The notes under the pieces are model-generated. The model was not told the origin of the DNA and ran no database searches. It saw nothing but the letters and a program-made list of their open reading frames with translations. Shown piece by piece: positions 3,503 through 6,185 of a DNA stretch of 6,185 nucleotides. Positions within the stretch are counted from its first letter, which is position 1. Each line of letters opens with the position of its first letter. The translations under genes and the position numbers were made by a program. Source of the stretch: Clostridia bacterium (GTDB taxonomy: Bacteria > Bacillota_A > Clostridia > Oscillospirales > CAG-272). The stretch is taken from assembly GCA_017631775.1 (NCBI GenBank), contig JAGBSQ010000238.1, positions 1 to 6,185 on the forward strand. Direction: 5' to 3'.

Positions 3503-6185
3503 TTAGTCACTATCCTTGTTGGTATTGTTATAGGTATTGCCGGTTACATAGAAATAACCGTTGTTGGTATCGGGATTGGGAGGATTGTAATTGAAATACG
3601 CGGTAACGGAGGGATTCTCCAGCGTCAGTTCAACTTCTTGTTCCCCTGCGAAATTCGCATAACGCCAAGACCAATCGGCCTCTACCGAAATGGTGTACTC
3701 GCCTACGGGCAGACCTAAAATTGTTACGCTCTCGTTTACGGGTACAGCTACGGTAACGGAATAGTTTGCGGTAGGGGTATCAGCCTTACCTTGTACGTGG
3801 TAAATAAAGCCTTGACCCGGAATCAGCCAGTTAGGCAAGCTTACAGTTGCCGCATTGATATAGCTTTCAATGGTGAGAGTTGTAGGTACAAACTTTGCCC
3901 AGAAATAATAGGTTTTACCAACATCCTCGGCGGTAGGTGCACGCGGAATCAAACGGCCCTCATCATCAACAGTAGCGCCAACGGTCGAAATATCTTGCAA
4001 ATTACCACCCGAAACGTCACCAACGTACCAACCTTCCAAAATCCACCCCTCATCGGGAGTTGCTAAGCTTCCCGTGGGTTGATTGCCGAACAAAACGTCA
4101 ATGTTTTGGAGCGGATCGCATCGGCCGCTACCGCTGAGCGGGCGGTAAACGTAAGAAGCTGTTTGTCTGCGATAGATACAGTCGATAACTTGGTTGTTAT
4201 ATTCCAAAGTAACAACGTCATCGCCGTTGATCAAAGCGTAACCGGGAATGTTAATGCCTTGAACCAAATCGCCCACACGGAGTGCGGTTTGATAATCTGC
4301 CTTACCTGTAACTACCGGGCTGTGAGAGATCAAGGCACCGTTTTCTTCACGGTATCTAACCGTGTAAGAATACTCCTCGCGATCGTAGTACAAATAAATA
4401 ATCAAGCCCTTCTTTTCGGCTGTTGCTTGCTGGAGTTGCAAACTTTGATTATTGGCATTATTAGTTGTGTAACGGTTTGCATATTTGTAACCCGTAAAAG
4501 TCAGGGGATCAGGCAAGCCTACTTTAGCATTTGCGGTGTAACGCGCATTGTAAACACGCGGCTCTCCGCGCAAAGTATACTCGCCGGGTGAAACCTCGCA
4601 CATGTGATGTACTTCGTAAATGGTCATTTCGTAAAGACCTGACCAATTAAAAAGAATTTCGTTATCAGCCGGGTTTTCAGAAGGCACCAAGATAAGACTC
4701 TTATTAAAAGCATCGGGAGAAAGGTTAACGATAATTCCCCACAACTGTTCAGCCTGTTGTTCAGAATAATTATGCTCGTTACTCTTCAACTTTTTCTTAA
4801 CGTTATCCTTTTTAATTTCATCTTGGAAGTTTTCCTCTAACTTTGCAGAGGTAGCCGATGTAACTTTAACTGCCCAAACCATTTCCAAAGTATTTGTACC
4901 GATTACATTTACAAAGCTTTCAGACACAAACACATGGCGAACCTGATATTGGAAATTTTGACTGGTTACATATTCAAAAATAATCTCGTTAACGCCATCT
5001 TCCTCTTGCACGTGCTCCATTTTGTGTGTATGCTCACGTTCGGTGGGATAATAACCGCTACGGTATCCGTCATACAGTTCCAGGCCGACTTTAGCCATAA
5101 AGGATTTTGTAATGCCTGCCAACGCCTTACCTTCTGTGGGAGCGGCAATGTCTACCCAAACTCCATCCTTTAAGGTTTTGTAATAGACGATATATCGAAC
5201 CGGCACCTCAGACGTCCATTTTGCATAAATCACGTAGTCGTGCTTGATTGGCATGGTATTAAAGTCAAAACGCTGCTCATGGCCGTTCTCATCCTCGTAA
5301 TACCAACCTGCAAAAATGTAGTCCTTAATGGGAGATTCACGTGTGGGCTCTTCGCCAAGCGTATTTGGCAACGTACCAAACTCAACGCCTGTTTGAGAGA
5401 AGAGTACCGTGGGGTTGGGATTGTTGTCGGTGGGTTTCTCCTGATATACCGTGAAGCTGAAGGTAGTGGGAATCCAACTTGCATACATCTGCACGTTTTT
5501 ATCGGGCATAGTGATGTTAAAATTGAAAGGAATGGTACAGGCTTGGTCTTGATACCAACCGCCAAACGTATAGTTGCCTGCCTCATACACAATCGGGTAG
5601 TTCGGTGCAACGTTATATGCATTCAGTTTAACACCGTAGGAAAGCTTGGTGCTAATTGAAGAACCGGCATTATCGTTTTTAATAAGCTGATGTTCGTTGC
5701 GCGTGTAAAAATAGTTTACAATGTAAGCACGTGCGTACGTACTCGTGTAAGTGTTTGTTCGAAGTTCGTTAAATTCCTCTTGTGTTGTATACTGACGATT
5801 GGTAAGCCTGTTGAAATCTCTGTTAGCATTGAAAATATTCGCGTCATCACTCGCATTATTGGGTACCGAAAGTCGATCTTTCTTTTTAAATCCGGTCAGC
5901 GCAGGATGCGTTTGCTCGTTAATTGTGGAGTTATCGCACGTATCGTAGGTGTCAAACAAATAATATTCTACACCGTCACGTGTTACAAAAGTTGTATTAT
6001 CCGGATAAGTTTCACCCGCAATAGTAGGCAACCAAATTTTGTAACGGTAAAGTTCAGGGATATTCCAGTCGTGGGTTTTAGAAGCATTCTCCCAGAAACA
6101 AAGAAAAGAGATGGTACCATCGTTATATGCGGTATTCCAGCCGTCATACGTGGGATCCCACATCAAATACTCGTCCAATACCTCG
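3503..6185 (-). CDS. Large secreted modular protein with InlB-type and MucBP-like repeats, N-terminus beyond the window
   Basis: The minus-strand frame is open from the right edge to TAA at 3505-3503, about 893 residues, with no plausible start in the window: no ribosome binding site precedes the TTG at 6178, and the frame continues upstream of it. Numbering residues from that TTG, about 1-180 are unrecognised, rich in Asn, Thr and Tyr. Two InlB B-type (Listeria-Bacteroides, Flg_new) repeats follow (180-235 and 238-321), then a beta-rich module (326-403), a Lys/Glu-rich stretch (445-480), another beta-rich module (516-600), a MucBP-like domain (604-671), a third InlB-like unit (676-765) and a C-terminal domain (766-864) with the LPVGEYTISVEADWSWRY pattern of Cna-B-like pilin or adhesin domains. 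The end (865-891) is Asn-rich and has no LPXTG, no hydrophobic anchor and no positive tail. The upstream region must carry any signal peptide. An extracellular adhesive or structural role is inferred from the domains; the ligand is unknown. Confidence 0.85.
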   Translation of the reverse strand, partial: EVLDEYLMWDPTYDGWNTAYNDGTISFLCFWENASKTHDWNIPELYRYKIWLPTIAGETYPDNTTFVTRDGVEYYLFDTYDTCDNSTINEQTHPALTGFKKKDRLSVPNNASDDANIFNANRDFNRLTNRQYTTQEEFNELRTNTYTSTYARAYIVNYFYTRNEHQLIKNDNAGSSISTKLSYGVKLNAYNVAPNYPIVYEAGNYTFGGWYQDQACTIPFNFNITMPDKNVQMYASWIPTTFSFTVYQEKPTDNNPNPTVLFSQTGVEFGTLPNTLGEEPTRESPIKDYIFAGWYYEDENGHEQRFDFNTMPIKHDYVIYAKWTSEVPVRYIVYYKTLKDGVWVDIAAPTEGKALAGITKSFMAKVGLELYDGYRSGYYPTEREHTHKMEHVQEEDGVNEIIFEYVTSQNFQYQVRHVFVSESFVNVIGTNTLEMVWAVKVTSATSAKLEENFQDEIKKDNVKKKLKSNEHNYSEQQAEQLWGIIVNLSPDAFNKSLILVPSENPADNEILFNWSGLYEMTIYEVHHMCEVSPGEYTLRGEPRVYNARYTANAKVGLPDPLTFTGYKYANRYTTNNANNQSLQLQQATAEKKGLIIYLYYDREEYSYTVRYREENGALISHSPVVTGKADYQTALRVGDLVQGINIPGYALINGDDVVTLEYNNQVIDCIYRRQTASYVYRPLSGSGRCDPLQNIDVLFGNQPTGSLATPDEGWILEGWYVGDVSGGNLQDISTVGATVDDEGRLIPRAPTAEDVGKTYYFWAKFVPTTLTIESYINAATVSLPNWLIPGQGFIYHVQGKADTPTANYSVTVAVPVNESVTILGLPVGEYTISVEADWSWRYANFAGEQEVELTLENPSVTAYFNYNPPNPDTNNGYFYVTGNTYNNTNKDSD
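3587..3883 (-). other. C-terminal Cna-B-like (pilin or adhesin type) domain of the modular protein
   Basis: Residues 766-864 run TTLTIESYINAA, then GQGFIYHVQGKAD, NYSVTVAVPVNESVTILGLP and VGEYTISVEADWSWRYANF. The last block matches the GLPVGxYTVxEdxdWSWRY signature of a beta-sandwich domain frequent at the C-terminus of Firmicutes surface proteins. The ligand or partner is unknown. Confidence 0.7.
3884..4153 (-). repeat. InlB-like repeat 3, divergent
   Basis: Residues 676-765 contain GWILEGWYVGD and end KTYYFWAKFVP, matching the FxGWY and YxxAxW anchors of the InlB B-type repeat. A longer insert of about 30 residues (NLQDISTVGATVDDEGRLIP and following) separates the two anchors, and the MP motif is missing. 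It is therefore a relaxed member of the family. Confidence 0.65.
4166..4369 (-). other. MucBP-like domain in the modular protein
   Basis: Residues 604-671 read YTVRYREENGALISHSPVV, then TGKADYQTALRVGDLVQ, GINIPGYAL and a closing CIYRR strand. The order VxYxxENG, TGxxxxxxxL, GYxL and a terminal I-Y strand matches the MucBP (mucin-binding protein) pattern. Family knowledge links such domains to mucus or glycan contact; binding here is not shown. Confidence 0.65.
5216..5467 (-). repeat. InlB B-type repeat 2 in the modular protein
   Basis: This unit directly follows the first one (residues 238-321). It begins FSFTVYQEK and has the core YIFAGWYYEDENGHEQRFDF, then TMPIKHDYVIYAKW. Compared with repeat 1 it carries extra residues between the first strand and FAGWY, and the Cys-Thr turn is replaced by GHEQR. 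The two copies are diverged at protein level, so this is old duplication rather than a recent tandem expansion. Confidence 0.85.
5474..5641 (-). repeat. InlB B-type repeat 1 in the modular protein
   Basis: The encoded unit (residues 180-235 of the visible protein) has the family core YTFGGWYQDQACTIPFNF, then MPDKNVQMYASW. FxGWY, a Cys-Thr turn, the MPxxxxxxYAxW ending and the length of about 56 residues all fit the Listeria-Bacteroides repeat. These are small beta modules in bacterial surface proteins. Confidence 0.85.

Noticed and set aside
4079..4591. Plus-strand open frame of 170 codons opposite the modular-protein gene
   Set aside because: It lies wholly antisense to clear InlB/MucBP-type coding sequence. 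Its product looks like no family, and I saw no ribosome binding site suited to its start.
5240..5659. Plus-strand open frame of 139 codons opposite the InlB-type repeats
   Set aside because: It is a reverse-frame shadow; the minus-strand frame carries recognisable GWY and YAxW repeat motifs.
1..6185. CRISPR array, tRNA, insertion sequence, phage or defence genes
   Set aside because: I saw no direct-repeat/spacer pattern, tRNA-like cloverleaf, transposase or terminal inverted repeats. All long coding stretches are accounted for by rhamnose metabolism, its regulator and the modular surface-type protein.

Overview
The window looks like a piece of a Clostridia-type (Bacillota) genome, most likely an uncultured gut anaerobe. 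This is inferred from strong AGGAG-type ribosome binding sites, a TTG start codon, the sequence flavour of the rhamnose enzymes, and a large secreted protein built from InlB-type (Listeria-Bacteroides) and MucBP-like modules, a style common in gut Firmicutes. No rRNA or other marker gene is present, so finer placement is not possible.

Layout, left to right. Positions 1-2293, minus strand, hold an L-rhamnose catabolic operon read right to left: rhaB (rhamnulokinase) followed by rhaA (L-rhamnose isomerase). The two genes overlap in an ATGA and rhaA runs off the left edge. Positions 2294-2437 form a compact divergent control region with a perfect 9-bp inverted repeat between the two promoters. 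Positions 2438-3388, plus strand, encode an AraC-family regulator with an N-terminal cupin domain, very probably the rhamnose-responsive activator of rhaBA. A bidirectional rho-independent terminator (about 3414-3463) separates it from a converging gene. Positions 3503-6185, minus strand, hold the C-terminal 890-odd residues of a very large secreted modular protein whose N-terminus lies beyond the right edge.

How the genes work together: RhaA converts L-rhamnose to L-rhamnulose and RhaB phosphorylates it to L-rhamnulose 1-phosphate. The aldolase (RhaD), a transporter and any rhamnosidase are not in this window. The regulator is placed to sense the sugar and switch on the operon. The modular surface protein is convergent and terminator-insulated, so it is a transcriptional neighbour rather than an obvious pathway member.

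I found no clearly new biological system. The points most worth a second look are the short RhaB, which ends at the point where the family's terminal helices normally begin and directly abuts rhaA; an Arg in place of the usual Trp in RhaB's SSGTWS motif; the operator-like dyad; and the absence of a visible cell-wall anchor on the large modular protein.
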